Made by a program: the position numbers and the translations under genes. From positions 620,001 through 684,000 of the forward strand of contig CBDBGT010000005.1 in NCBI GenBank assembly GCA_965205365.1: DNA of 64,000 bases, given 5' to 3'. The notes beneath the pieces were generated by a model. The model saw nothing but the letters and a program-made list of their open reading frames with translations, made no database searches and had not been told where the DNA came from. Positions within the stretch are counted from its first letter, which is position 1, and each line of letters opens with the position of its first letter. This document shows positions 40,470 to 49,041 of this stretch, one piece after another. The DNA comes from JALZUR01 sp965205365. Its GTDB lineage: Bacteria > Bdellovibrionota > Bdellovibrionia > Bdellovibrionales > UBA1609.

Positions 40470-40640
40470 ATGAAAATAGCTTTAAGCCTAAACCTTATTT
40501 TAATTAGTTTTTTTACCTTAGATCGTAGTAATCAAGATATGGTACTATCAGAGGGAACTGAGCGTTACCTTTTTCCTGAGTAAATTAAAGAACTTTTATT
40601 TTAGATAAAAAATAGTCAAACCTTTTTAAAAAAAAATCAT
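40470..40640 (+). pseudogene. decayed copy of the start of protein C
   Basis: An ATG preceded by AAGAGGAG opens MKIALSLNLILISFFTLD..., then VLSEGTERYLFPE, closely matching the first ~42 residues of protein C (MKIFLSLISISFFTLG, ALSEGTERYLSPE). A stop follows at the PEQ position, then further matching pieces (NSQTFLKK versus TSQIFLKN). The signal peptide is shortened by a deletion. The rest of the gene is gone. It shows that the A-B-C region was once duplicated. Confidence 0.8.
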
Positions 40641-40660
40641 ATTTCTTACAACACAAATCA

Positions 40661-40690
40661 ACCGATGACTAAGGTCATCGGTTTCTTTTT
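40661..40690 (+). terminator. rho-independent terminator
   Basis: ACCGATGAC-TAAG-GTCATCGGT, followed by a T-rich tract. It follows the decayed copy of protein C and resembles the terminator at 37126-37150, so the terminator seems to have been copied with the flanking sequence. Confidence 0.8.
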
Positions 40691-40770
40691 AAACCCCTTG
40701 CTTATTATTAAAAGCTTCATTAAAAAAGTTTTAATGTATCAACAAAAACGTTGAACAAAAGGAGAATAAA

Positions 40771-41877
40771 ATGAAACTTATCACTTTATCACTGCTACTA
40801 TTTGTAGCTGTTAATTCTAACGTTTCTTATGGGAGCAATTATAAGCAGTCCATTCAGTCCTGGTGCCAGGATCAGCTAAGAGTTCTTAAGCGTGCACACT
40901 ATAAAGCAGAAAAGCATATGGATTATGGTCGCTATGAATTAGCAAGTAATTCTTTAATACAAGGTCTTCAAAACTCTTTAGAAAATATAGAGCCTTACTA
41001 CAATTCAACTTTTACCAGTAAAGCTATTCAGCGAGGACTTAAGTTAGCTCAAAAAATTGTTGAACAAAGAGAGGAAAATCAACTCTACCAAAGAACACTG
41101 AATTATTTTCTTTTTGAATACTATGAATTTATTTCTTTTGCTTCTAAAAAACTTGATTTAAAGTTTGCTCAGAGTCGAAACTGTCATTTTTGTGGACTTT
41201 TTGGAAACTCTAGATTTGAAAAAAACTATGTTAAGTTTGCTAAATGGCAATTAAAAATGGTTATGGATAGACTCGCTACAAAGAGTGTAGAAGGAAACAT
41301 AACTCATTACTACCCTTTAGGCGTTCCTAATGTTTTTCTTTCTGTTTTTGGTGAAACCACTGGTTTTATAATTAAAGACTTAGAAGATTCTGTTTTTGCC
41401 ACTCAACTAGCATGTACCATTGACGAGCTTTATTATGTCGGTGATCGAATAAAGAATTACTCGTCAGATTTTTTCAACTATTATGAGGCTGTTCAATTTG
41501 CTGGTCACAGTGCAGATAAAATTTTAAATGAGTTTAACTGCTCTTCTCGCTTTCCAGGGAAAAGATCATCTGAGCGAACAACCTTTGATGCTCTTAGTGG
41601 CAGTTCCTTAACTCTTTACTCAGGAACAACTAAAACAGTTTATTTAGATGAGTTTACTGCAATGAAAAAACTCATTATTAGCGCTGAAGGTGTTGGTGAA
41701 GATGCTATGTTTAATGTTGTTGTTAATGGTGAAGTTAAAGGAACTATTTATGTTCCTGGTCGTGATCCTAGTTATCACGTAACCATTGAAGACTCGGCTT
41801 CTCAAATTGAATTGGTTTCACTATATGGTAAAGCTAGAATCAGTCGTATTTTAGTAACCATTTACCCTTCCTACTAA
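40771..41877 (+). CDS. exported hypothetical protein A', paralogue of protein A with an extra C-terminal domain
   Basis: A 368-aa protein with a signal peptide (residues 1-21). Residues ~27-265 match protein A in layout (SWCQDQLRVLKRA, ELASNSLIQGLQN, FLFEYYEFISF). Residues ~275-368 form an additional domain that reads as a beta sandwich (TKTVYLDEFTAMKKLIISAEG, FNVVVNGEVKGTIYVPG, RISRILVTIYP), a type often used for binding carbohydrate or surface partners. A CHFC pair near residue 138 is absent from protein A. GGAG precedes the ATG. It stands alone, with its own terminator. Confidence 0.78.
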   Translation: MKLITLSLLLFVAVNSNVSYGSNYKQSIQSWCQDQLRVLKRAHYKAEKHMDYGRYELASNSLIQGLQNSLENIEPYYNSTFTSKAIQRGLKLAQKIVEQREENQLYQRTLNYFLFEYYEFISFASKKLDLKFAQSRNCHFCGLFGNSRFEKNYVKFAKWQLKMVMDRLATKSVEGNITHYYPLGVPNVFLSVFGETTGFIIKDLEDSVFATQLACTIDELYYVGDRIKNYSSDFFNYYEAVQFAGHSADKILNEFNCSSRFPGKRSSERTTFDALSGSSLTLYSGTTKTVYLDEFTAMKKLIISAEGVGEDAMFNVVVNGEVKGTIYVPGRDPSYHVTIEDSASQIELVSLYGKARISRILVTIYPSY

Positions 41878-41885
41878 TTTTCTTA

Positions 41886-41916
41886 AGCCACATCTTGATT
41901 AAGGTGCGGCTTTTTC
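41886..41916 (+). terminator. rho-independent terminator
   Basis: AGCC-CATCTT ... AAGGTG-GGCT stem with one mismatch, then a run of five T, just after the A' stop codon. It is part of a ~62-bp repeat that recurs at 44392-44453. Confidence 0.75.
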
Positions 41917-41965
41917 TTAAAAGTTTAATAAATTATTTAAAATCAGCCGCTCTAAAATAACCTTA
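41903..41965. repeat. ~62-bp repeat, copy 1
   Basis: Matches 44392-44453 with only a few differences. Each copy starts with a GTGCGGCTTTTT segment that doubles as a terminator arm and ends with AATCAGCCGCT, which can pair with it to form a larger stem. Confidence 0.7.
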
Positions 41966-42256
41966 TTCATGGGGCTAAATTTATTCAAACAAGAAAGTTC
42001 AAAAGCCACTATGAAATCAAAAAGATTAAGGGCCTTTCGTGATAACAGTTTCTTGAAACAAGTCTTGAAATTAGACTGAATTGAGTGCGTCGGCCGTGCA
42101 AATTAAGGAAAGAGGGGTCTAGTCGTCTATTTTTTTTGACACCTTTTTGAAATCTTTTCATTATTGGTTTTTTTCATTTAAATAAAAACAAGGGGGTGAT
42201 ATTAGCTCAGTTGTGAAAACGAAAATAAAACAACTGACTTTGGAGTAGGTAAAAAT

Positions 42257-42793
42257 ATGAAAAGCTTAATAACAAAAGTATTAATCTTAATGTCAATGAC
42301 ATTTGAGTCTTTAGCATTAACAGCAGGTAGCGTAACTTTTGTCGATAAAGACTCTTATAATCATAAGGGGCTTATTAGTGGCGTTCGAGTTAATTACCTG
42401 GAAGATGGGAATGTCAGTTTTAATTACTGCAAATATTTAAATAATAATGAAGGTAATTTAGAAACTGCTTGTTCAATACCTATTGGAAGTCCAAAAGGAT
42501 ATACAGAATTGTATGCGAAGAGACAACTATTTGATCATAAAAGAGATATGGTCGAGTTTTTCAAATCGATTATTGTTATGGGCACAGTTGTCACAGCTTC
42601 CATAGCAGGGATAGTTCTATTAAGGTCTTTTCCAAATCCACCAGCTATTCAAAAAAGCCATGTATGGACTGCAGGTGTACTAACTACCCTTTTAGGAGGG
42701 AAGATGTGGCTTGATGGTGGAGGAGAGATAGAAGAGAACCTTAAAGGTCACTTACAAGCTTTTAAACCCTCTAATCATGAAGAACTTACCTAA
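42257..42793 (+). pseudogene. exported/membrane hypothetical gene interrupted by IS1380
   Basis: As it stands it encodes 178 aa: a signal peptide (residues 1-20, ending SLAL), a small Cys-containing domain, and two hydrophobic segments (about 103-124 and 138-152). The IS1380 terminal repeat at 42789 supplies the stop after GAAGAACTTACC. Removing the element and one CTTA duplication restores the frame into 44311-44372, adding about 20 residues (IILVKHFDADKLADKLSREL) before a TGA. The original was thus ~197 aa. Whether the shortened form still works is unknown. Confidence 0.8.
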
Positions 42794-44306
42794 ATGCGAC
42801 AAAAATTTAAAGGGTTTTAAAGAAGAAAAAGATTGAAAGACCTAAGGCAACTTGGTTTCATTGAGTTACTAAAAACAAAAAACATTGTAACCAAAGGCCA
42901 TTTCAATGAGATATAGAAGACAAGATATTTTAAGCGTCGTCAAATCCGATTTACAAATTGAGTTTGCTAAGCAGAGCATTACGTCTTACTCAGGGCTTGA
43001 ACTTTTCAGAAAATACTTTCACCTCATAAACCTTAATTCCCGCATCAGATCTGCCTTTCGCGGTTTTGACTTTGGCGGAGACTACAGTGTTGTTCACTAT
43101 GTTTTAGTTTTTATTGCACTGTGGCTTACAGGCGGTAAGCGCCTGCGACATATAGGCTTTATTGGCGATGACCCTCTTGTTAAAAGGCTTTGTGGGCTTA
43201 AGACTTTACCATCAGATCGAACTGTCAGCAGATGGCTAGGTCAGTTTACAAATGATTCGCTCCAAGCCTTAGTAAAGTTAAATTCAGATATGGCCTTAGA
43301 AAAAGTTGGAGAGCTTGACCTAAAAACTGTAACTCTAGATTTTGACGGCACTGTTCTAAGCTGTGGCAATCAAGTTGAATGGGCTTTTAGAGGCTACAAT
43401 CCAAAGAGACGATACTCAAAAAGTTACTTTCCACTTCTTTGCTATATTGCTCAAACTGGACATTTTTTAAAAGTCAAAAATCGTCCAGGCAATGTTCATG
43501 ATGGAAAATCAGGCGCTTTGGAAACCATCAAAGCATCTGTTAGTGAGGTCGAATCTAAACTTGGAAAAGTTAGACTTGAGACCCGTATGGATTCAGCATT
43601 TTTTAAAGAGGACATTTTAAAGTATTTACTTTCATCAAAAATAGAGTTTGCGATGAAGGTTCCGATGTGGAGATGGCTAGGGTTAAAAGACATGATCAAC
43701 AGTCGCATTAGATGGAATCACTCAAATTCAAAGCTGGCTTGGTTTTACAAGGAGATTGAAGTTCCTGCATGGGGTATCACTATACCGCTTTATTTTTTCA
43801 GATCAAAAATCTCTGACAAGATTCCAAAGTCAGGCCACCAGTTAGATTTGTTTACTCCAGATGATGGTGTTTATGAGTACTCAGTCATCACTTCAAATAA
43901 AGACATCTGTGCGGATAAGGTTTTAGATTTTTTCAATGGCAGGTGTGCAATGGAGCATCAGATTTCAGAACTAAAGGGTGAGTTTGCATTTGATGTGGTG
44001 CCAACCAGATCCTATCAAGGCAACTCTGCTCATCAAAACATTTCACTCTTGGCTTACAATTTAGTTCGCAATTTTCAAATTGATTCAAGTTTAACAGAAG
44101 CTAGGAAAAAAACTGCAAAAAGGACAAATATTTTTTCTGCTCAGTCTTTAAAAACACTGCGGTTTGAGATGATTGCAACTGCTGGCAGAATTCTAAACTC
44201 TTCAGGTGCTAAAATTTTAAGAATCAATCAGAATACTCAAAGAGAGCACCTTTACCAAAAAATTCAAAAGCATCTAAAGGCAGCTTAAATTTTTGTCGCA
44301 TTTAGG
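42789..44306 (+). mobile_element. IS1380-family insertion sequence, copy 2
   Basis: A 1518-bp element with CCTAAATGCG...CGCATTTAGG ends, flanked by a perfect four-base target duplication CTTA (42785-42788 and 44307-44310). Same length and gene offsets as copy 1 at 17932-19449, but in opposite orientation. The clean duplication marks a simple, recent transposition into the end of a gene. Confidence 0.95.
42906..44288 (+). CDS. IS1380-family transposase
   Basis: A 460-aa DDE transposase, identical in protein sequence to the copy at 17950-19332. Family marks are TLDFDGTVL, GNVHDGKSG, RMDSAFF and AMEHQISELKG. The frame is intact and an ATG follows a ribosome-site-like AAAGG. It cuts and rejoins the element's own CCTAAATG ends. 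Confidence 0.92.
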   Translation: MRYRRQDILSVVKSDLQIEFAKQSITSYSGLELFRKYFHLINLNSRIRSAFRGFDFGGDYSVVHYVLVFIALWLTGGKRLRHIGFIGDDPLVKRLCGLKTLPSDRTVSRWLGQFTNDSLQALVKLNSDMALEKVGELDLKTVTLDFDGTVLSCGNQVEWAFRGYNPKRRYSKSYFPLLCYIAQTGHFLKVKNRPGNVHDGKSGALETIKASVSEVESKLGKVRLETRMDSAFFKEDILKYLLSSKIEFAMKVPMWRWLGLKDMINSRIRWNHSNSKLAWFYKEIEVPAWGITIPLYFFRSKISDKIPKSGHQLDLFTPDDGVYEYSVITSNKDICADKVLDFFNGRCAMEHQISELKGEFAFDVVPTRSYQGNSAHQNISLLAYNLVRNFQIDSSLTEARKKTAKRTNIFSAQSLKTLRFEMIATAGRILNSSGAKILRINQNTQREHLYQKIQKHLKAA

Positions 44307-44372
44307 CTTATTATACTAGTTAAGCACTTCGATGCTGACAAGTTAGCAGACAAGCTTTCTAGAGAGCTTTGA
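44307..44372 (+). pseudogene. 3' end of the gene interrupted by IS1380
   Basis: Continuation of the 42257 gene after the CTTA duplication. It reads ILVKHFDADKLADKLSREL to a TGA at 44370-44372 and has no start of its own. Confidence 0.75.
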
Positions 44373-44405
44373 GAACCGCATATTCATTAAAGTGCGGCTT
44401 TTTCC
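44373..44405 (+). terminator. rho-independent terminator
   Basis: CCGCA ... TGCGG stem followed by CTTTTT, directly after the restored stop codon of the interrupted gene. Confidence 0.65.
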
Positions 44406-44453
44406 TTAAAAGCTCAATAAATTATTTAAAATCAGCCGCTTTAAAAATAACCT
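44392..44453. repeat. ~62-bp repeat, copy 2
   Basis: Matches 41903-41965; see that copy. The two lie in the same orientation, each just downstream of a gene. Confidence 0.7.
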
Positions 44454-44543
44454 CCAATTTCTATTGTCGTAGAATAAGTACTAAACAACCTTAGAGTAAA
44501 ATTCTTTAAAAATTTTTATTTAAAAAACAATTTTAATTTCGAT

Positions 44544-45452
44544 TTAAGATTCCAAATAAACAGGGTTGTTTTCATAAAGTTCAGATTTTTTAGAGTAACA
44601 ATCTGCTATTAAAGCTGTGTGGTCTAACCTTTTTTCAGCAAGTTTTCTATGGGGTAAAAAGTTTTCAACAAGGTCCCAAAACTCTTTAGAGTGATTTTGA
44701 TGCTTTAAATGAGCAAGCTCATGAACTATGACATAGTCTTGTATAGCATCATCAAAAGCTATTAAACGCCAATTTAAATTTATAACTCCAACAGAGCTGC
44801 AACTGCCCCATCTTAATTTTTGATTCCTATAAGCAATAGTTTTTGGAAAAAGCCCCATCTCCTTAGCCCAATAAGAGACTTTTTTATTTAAAACCTGAGT
44901 AGCTTTAAGTTTAAAAAAATGTAAAAATTTTTCATGTAGTTTTTTATGAAAGTCTTTTAAATCATAATCATGCCAAGCTAGGGGATAAGAGTATTTAAAA
45001 GAATTTTTTATAAACTTAATCTGTGCTTTTTTAATAGAACTTGGAGAAAAGATGAGACTAAGTTTTTTACCATTAAAGAAAAAAGTTTCTCCAGATTTCC
45101 AAAGTTTTTGTGGAAAACGTCCTCGAATTAAACTATTTTTAACCATTTGCTTTTGTATCCAAGGCTCATGTGGTTTTAAAAGATTTCTAATCTGAAGATC
45201 ATTTATAGATTTATTAGCTAGAACTTGAAGCTCTCCACGTAAATTAACGCTAAAACGAACACCCCTAAGCCTAGGCTTTCTAAGTATTTGACTGGGGTAG
45301 GAGTGGTTTTCTATAAAAAAAGGACGAGTTAAAGAGGTTTTGCTTAAACCTCCAGCAGCTTTATTTGTGAAAATAGGCTTCTTAAAATCCATAAGTTTAA
45401 AAAGCTCTAGTTGTATGCCATTAAATAAACTCATTAAGAAAGTATAATGCAA
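44544..45452 (-). CDS. YgjP-like (M48-type) metallopeptidase domain protein
   Basis: The C-terminal half matches the YgjP/DUF45 metallopeptidase domain: KMGLFPKTI-like KEMGLFPKTIAYRNQKLRWGSCSSVGVINLNWRL, given here as its stretch near residues 200-235, and the zinc motif HELAHLKHQNHSKEFW near residue 245. The N-terminal ~60 residues are variable. Usual family length is ~230-250, so the 302-aa frame may start too early; Met7 or Met21 are other starts. Its substrate is not known. It is divergent from the SRP RNA and dnaX. Confidence 0.85.
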   Translation of the reverse strand: MHYTFLMSLFNGIQLELFKLMDFKKPIFTNKAAGGLSKTSLTRPFFIENHSYPSQILRKPRLRGVRFSVNLRGELQVLANKSINDLQIRNLLKPHEPWIQKQMVKNSLIRGRFPQKLWKSGETFFFNGKKLSLIFSPSSIKKAQIKFIKNSFKYSYPLAWHDYDLKDFHKKLHEKFLHFFKLKATQVLNKKVSYWAKEMGLFPKTIAYRNQKLRWGSCSSVGVINLNWRLIAFDDAIQDYVIVHELAHLKHQNHSKEFWDLVENFLPHRKLAEKRLDHTALIADCYSKKSELYENNPVYLES

Positions 45453-45498
45453 GGCTCTTATACTTGTCCAAAGGCTTTAGCTGTTTTAGCTTACAAAA

Positions 45499-45602
45499 CG
45501 TCAGGTCCTATACAATGGCGTGCTTTGCCAACCCCGTCAGATTCGAAAGAAAGCAGCGGCCGTAAGGTGCACATGTGATATGGGTAACCTGGCACTTTTT
45601 TT
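45499..45602 (+). ncRNA. ffs: small SRP RNA (4.5S type)
   Basis: The conserved SRP domain IV is visible: CCCCGTCAGATTCGAAAGAA, then AGCAGCGGCCG, then GGGT. The 5' GTCAGGTCC and 3' AACCTGGCAC arms can pair, and a run of seven T follows at 45596-45602. It lies directly before dnaX, the usual place for ffs in many bacteria. The tetraloop region reads TTCGAAAGAAAGCAG rather than the common TCCGGAAGGAAGCAG. It acts with Ffh in membrane protein targeting. The ends are approximate. Confidence 0.85.
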
Positions 45603-45643
45603 GTCTAAACCTTCATTAAAACTTTCCTAGTTAGAGGGGGAAA

Positions 45644-47311
45644 ATGTCATATCAAGTAATAGCTCGTAAATGGAGGCCACAATCTTTTGCTAATTTAAAA
45701 GGCCAGTCTTCAATAAGACAAACACTCATTAATGCTATTACAAGAGACCGCCTACACCATGCTTTGCTTTTTACAGGTCCTCGTGGTACAGGCAAAACTT
45801 CTACAGCAAGAATTGTTGCAAAAATTTTAAGATGTACAAATTTAAAGAAAGATCAAACCCCATGTGATGTTTGTCAAGATTGTATTGAGATCTGTATAAG
45901 CAAAAGCCTTGATGTTTTAGAAATTGATGGAGCTTCAAATAACGGTGTAGACTCAATTAGAGAGCTTCGCGACCAAGTAAATTTTAATCCATCATCAGGA
46001 ACAAAAAAAATATACATAATAGATGAAGTCCACATGCTTTCAGGAAGTGCCTTTAATGCACTTTTAAAAACTTTAGAAGAACCTCCTTTAGGGGTGTACT
46101 TTATAATGGCAACAACAGAAGCCCAGAAGCTTCCTAAAACAATTCTTTCTCGTTGCCAAAGGTATGATTTTAAACCTGTACCCTTGCTTGAAGTAGTGCA
46201 ACTTTTAAAAACAATTTGTGATTCTGAAAAAGTGGAGTATGAAGAAGATGCCTTATTTTTAATTGCTCAAATGGGCGAGGGTAGCATTAGAGACTCTTTA
46301 AGTTTTTTAGACCAATGTATTGCATTTTCTACAGGTAAGCTTATTAAAGATTCTATTGCAAAAACCCTTGGTATAACAGATATTAATCACTTTAAAAGTA
46401 GTTTAGAGGCATTGATTAGTAAAGATGCCTTGAAGTTAATTAAAGAACTTAAGAGCATTAAAAATTTTAATCTAGATCCTCAAACATATTTAGAAGAACT
46501 TGTGGTTCACATTAAGAATTTAATTTTATTTAAAATTAATGAAGTCGAGCTTAAAAAATCAGAAGACTACTCTGAGGCTGAAAAAGATATTTATTCAAAA
46601 CTTGCACCTACAGTAAATCTTGAAGACTTGTATATTCTTTTTGATATATGCTTTAAAGGAACAGTTCAGCTTGTAAAAGCCTTTAACCCCAATGTACTTT
46701 TAGAAATAACACTTTTAAAAGCAGGCACATCGCCCTACTATAATGATCTTTTAGGCGTAGGTGGTGTTGGTGAATCAGTGGTTAAAACACCGTCTACACC
46801 AGTTTTAGAGTATAAAAGGCCTCAGGCTCTTGAGTACAAGGAATCAGCTAGAAAGGCTAAGGCCGTGGTGTCAGCATTAAAAGTCTCAAATAAAAGACCT
46901 GAAAATAAGCCTAATCATTGGGAAAGCTTTGTTTCAAACTTAAAAATGAAAAACCCTGTAATAGGATCAAAGCTTGAGCTTTGTCAGTACAGTTATGATA
47001 AAGAAGCTAAGGTTTTAAGTCTTTTTGTAGATGAGAGGAATGCTTTTTTAAAAGAACAAGTGAGCAGTGAGGATTTTTTACATTTTGTTCAAGAGGATCT
47101 GATCTTATGCTGGGGGGCTGGAAACACAGTAGAGTACAACATAAAAAAACCTCAAGGAGTAGAGCTTAAACCAAGTGTTCAAGCTGTTAAAAAAAAAAAT
47201 CATGATGAAAAACTTGAGAAAATAAAAAAAAAGATTGAGAATCATTCTGTAATTAAAGCAATGCAAGCAAAGTATAAAATTAAAATTAAAGATATTAAAG
47301 AACGCAAATAA
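45644..47311 (+). CDS. dnaX: DNA polymerase III subunit gamma/tau
   Basis: The clamp-loader ATPase of the replisome. It has Walker A GPRGTGKTST (45-54), the zinc-module cysteines Cys64, Cys74, Cys77 and Cys80, Walker B IIDEVHML (125-132), and sensor 1 with SRCQ near 170. The C-terminal ~190 residues are variable and Lys-rich, ending KIKIKDIKERK, as expected for tau tails. 555 aa. GGGGG precedes the ATG. It is followed by ybaB, recR and mglA on the same strand with short gaps, a common gene order. Confidence 0.97.
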   Translation: MSYQVIARKWRPQSFANLKGQSSIRQTLINAITRDRLHHALLFTGPRGTGKTSTARIVAKILRCTNLKKDQTPCDVCQDCIEICISKSLDVLEIDGASNNGVDSIRELRDQVNFNPSSGTKKIYIIDEVHMLSGSAFNALLKTLEEPPLGVYFIMATTEAQKLPKTILSRCQRYDFKPVPLLEVVQLLKTICDSEKVEYEEDALFLIAQMGEGSIRDSLSFLDQCIAFSTGKLIKDSIAKTLGITDINHFKSSLEALISKDALKLIKELKSIKNFNLDPQTYLEELVVHIKNLILFKINEVELKKSEDYSEAEKDIYSKLAPTVNLEDLYILFDICFKGTVQLVKAFNPNVLLEITLLKAGTSPYYNDLLGVGGVGESVVKTPSTPVLEYKRPQALEYKESARKAKAVVSALKVSNKRPENKPNHWESFVSNLKMKNPVIGSKLELCQYSYDKEAKVLSLFVDERNAFLKEQVSSEDFLHFVQEDLILCWGAGNTVEYNIKKPQGVELKPSVQAVKKKNHDEKLEKIKKKIENHSVIKAMQAKYKIKIKDIKERK

Positions 47312-47325
47312 TAAAGGAGTACAAT

Positions 47326-47652
47326 ATGAAGGGGTTTGGTCCTGGTGGAATGCAAAATTTAATGAAACAAGCTAATCAAATGCAGAATAGAGTGAAAAAG
47401 GTTCAAGAAGACTTTGTTTCTAAAAGCTTTACTGGTTCAGCTGGTGGTGGTGCAGTTAAGGTTGTAGTTACTGGTGAGTACTTTATATCTTCAACAGATG
47501 TTGCACCTGAGGTTTTAAAAAGTAGTGACAAAGAGATGTTAGCAGAAATGATTCAGCTTGCAGTTAATGATGCCATTAAGGTAGCAAAGGATGCTTATAA
47601 GGTTGAAATGGAGGCTGTAACAGGCAGCGCTAATATTCCAGGAATGTTTTAA
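47326..47652 (+). CDS. ybaB: YbaB/EbfC nucleoid-associated protein
   Basis: A 108-aa protein with a Gly/Asn/Gln-rich start, an MKQANQMQNRVKKVQEDF helix and the GGGAVKVVVTGEYFI strand typical of the YbaB/EbfC family. It binds DNA as a dimer and may act with RecR. AAAGGAG lies before the ATG. It sits between dnaX and recR, the standard arrangement. Confidence 0.95.
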   Translation: MKGFGPGGMQNLMKQANQMQNRVKKVQEDFVSKSFTGSAGGGAVKVVVTGEYFISSTDVAPEVLKSSDKEMLAEMIQLAVNDAIKVAKDAYKVEMEAVTGSANIPGMF

Positions 47653-47654
47653 CT

Positions 47655-48269
47655 ATGCTTTTAAAAATTCCCTCCATAGATCGTTTAGCTCATGAGCTTT
47701 CAAAGCTGCCAGGCATTGGTATTAAAACAGCACAGCGCTTAGCTTTAAGTATTATTAAAAAAAATAAGCAAGAGGTTGAGTCCTTAAGACAGGCCTTAGA
47801 AGATGTGAAAAAAAAAATTAAAAAGTGTAGTGAATGTTTTTGTTATACAGAAAATGAAGGTATTTGCGCTTTTTGTTCAGATGTAAAAAGACAACAAAAT
47901 CCTATTATATGTGTGGTTAAAAGTCCTACAGACATTGCAAAAATTGAAAGCTCTGGTGCTTTTAAAGGTAGATACCATGTTCTTCATGGTTCTATTGCAC
48001 CTTTAGATGGAGTAGGCCCTGAAGATTTAACAATTACTCAGCTTATCAATAAAATTTCTAAAATAAGTGAAAGTGGTTTAATAGAGGTTGTTATTGCACT
48101 TGATGCCGATATGGAAGGAGACACTACGTCTCTTTATATTAAAAAAGTTTTAAGTGATTACAACGTCCAAGTTACAAGATTAGCCCATGGTGTGCCCATG
48201 GGCTCTTATATTGATTTTGTAGATGGAAGAACCTTAAGTAAAGCTTTAGAGAATAGAGTAGAGCTTTAG
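47655..48269 (+). CDS. recR: recombination mediator RecR
   Basis: A 204-aa RecR with the N-terminal helix-hairpin-helix (LSKLPGIGIKTAQRLAL), the C4 zinc finger (CSECFCYTENEGICAFC) and a Toprim domain (VVIALDADMEGDTTSLYI). It works with RecF/RecO to load RecA at gaps. It follows ybaB by two bases and is followed by mglA after one base. Confidence 0.97.
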   Translation: MLLKIPSIDRLAHELSKLPGIGIKTAQRLALSIIKKNKQEVESLRQALEDVKKKIKKCSECFCYTENEGICAFCSDVKRQQNPIICVVKSPTDIAKIESSGAFKGRYHVLHGSIAPLDGVGPEDLTITQLINKISKISESGLIEVVIALDADMEGDTTSLYIKKVLSDYNVQVTRLAHGVPMGSYIDFVDGRTLSKALENRVEL

Positions 48270-48270
48270 G

Positions 48271-48864
48271 GTGTCTTTTATTAATTATAATAAAAAAGAG
48301 ATTCACTGTAAGATTGTTTACTATGGTCCTTCTTTGGGAGGTAAAACAACAAACATGCAGTGGATTTATAAGCAGCTCCAAGATCTACAAAAATCAGAGC
48401 TTTTTACACTTCCAACAGATACAGAAAGAACTCTTTTCTTTGACTTTCTTCCTTTAGAAGTGGGTAAGATCAACGACTATAATGTGAGATTTCATCTTTA
48501 TACAGTTCCTGGTCAAGTTGTGTATGAAGCCAGTAGAAGGTTGATTTTAAAAGGATTAGATGGGATTATTTTTGTGGCAGATTCACAAAAAGAGCGTCTT
48601 GAAGAGAATAAGCGTTCTTTTAAAGGGTTAAAATCTAATTTAGAGAGGCAGGGTTATAATTATAAAAATCTTCCTTTAGTGATTCAGTACAATAAGCAAG
48701 ATCTTTTAAATGCTATGCCACTAAAAGATTTAAGATTGGAGTTAAATGAAGATATTTTTTCTGATTTTCAAGCTCAAGCTCATGAGGGCATAGGAGTTTT
48801 TGAATCACTGAAAGAAATTTCTAAACAAATTATTGCAGCCTTAAAAAGTGGCAAAGCAAACTAG
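48271..48864 (+). CDS. mglA: MglA-type small Ras-like GTPase
   Basis: A 197-aa GTPase of the MglA family, which sets cell polarity and drives gliding or prey invasion in myxobacteria and Bdellovibrio. P-loop GPSLGGKTTN is at about residues 19-28, the TVPGQ switch region near 79, and the NKQD guanine motif near 135. As in MglA, the P-loop and switch differ from eukaryotic Ras. Start is GTG, one base after recR, so translation is likely coupled. No mglB is seen beside it. Confidence 0.93.
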   Translation: MSFINYNKKEIHCKIVYYGPSLGGKTTNMQWIYKQLQDLQKSELFTLPTDTERTLFFDFLPLEVGKINDYNVRFHLYTVPGQVVYEASRRLILKGLDGIIFVADSQKERLEENKRSFKGLKSNLERQGYNYKNLPLVIQYNKQDLLNAMPLKDLRLELNEDIFSDFQAQAHEGIGVFESLKEISKQIIAALKSGKAN

Positions 48865-48902
48865 CTTTTTATTAACCAATACTTATGGGGGAGAGGGTTT
48901 TT

Positions 48903-49031
48903 ATGAAAATAAATAGACTAAAAATCAAAAACACATTAAAAAGGTTAGTTTCTCAAGCCAGGCTATGTAATTTCATGAAGAGAACAAAAATTTATTTAAA
49001 GCAAAACACCATGGACAGACTCATTAACTAA
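48903..49031 (+). CDS. possible small basic protein, 42 aa
   Basis: An ATG preceded by GGGGGAGAGGG opens a 42-residue frame of strongly basic character (MKINRLKIKNTLKRLV) with no membrane span. It lies between mglA and the phosphopantetheinyl transferase gene, in the same direction, and ends ten bases before the next start. The strong ribosome site is the main support; no homology is known to me. Confidence 0.4.
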   Translation: MKINRLKIKNTLKRLVSQARLCNFMKRTKIYLKQNTMDRLIN

Positions 49032-49041
49032 AGAGGTTTTT

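Larger units (their letters stand above)
41878..42256. other. intergenic region with repeat copy and a possible remnant
   Basis: Holds the terminator and repeat copy at 41903-41965. From about 42010 to 42180 there is a short frame ending in LRAFRDNSFLKQVLKLD followed by a GGGGTC and T-rich tract of the sort often found after transposase genes, but this is too short to name. No intact gene is seen. Confidence 0.35.

Noticed and set aside
42010..42180. Possible remnant of a Y1/REP-type transposase end
   Set aside because: Only about 20 residues of frame and a T-rich tail are visible, too little to support a call.
17932..44306. Inversion of the 25 kb between the two IS1380 copies
   Set aside because: Copy 2 keeps a perfect CTTA duplication and its flanks rejoin one gene, so recombination between the copies has not scrambled it.
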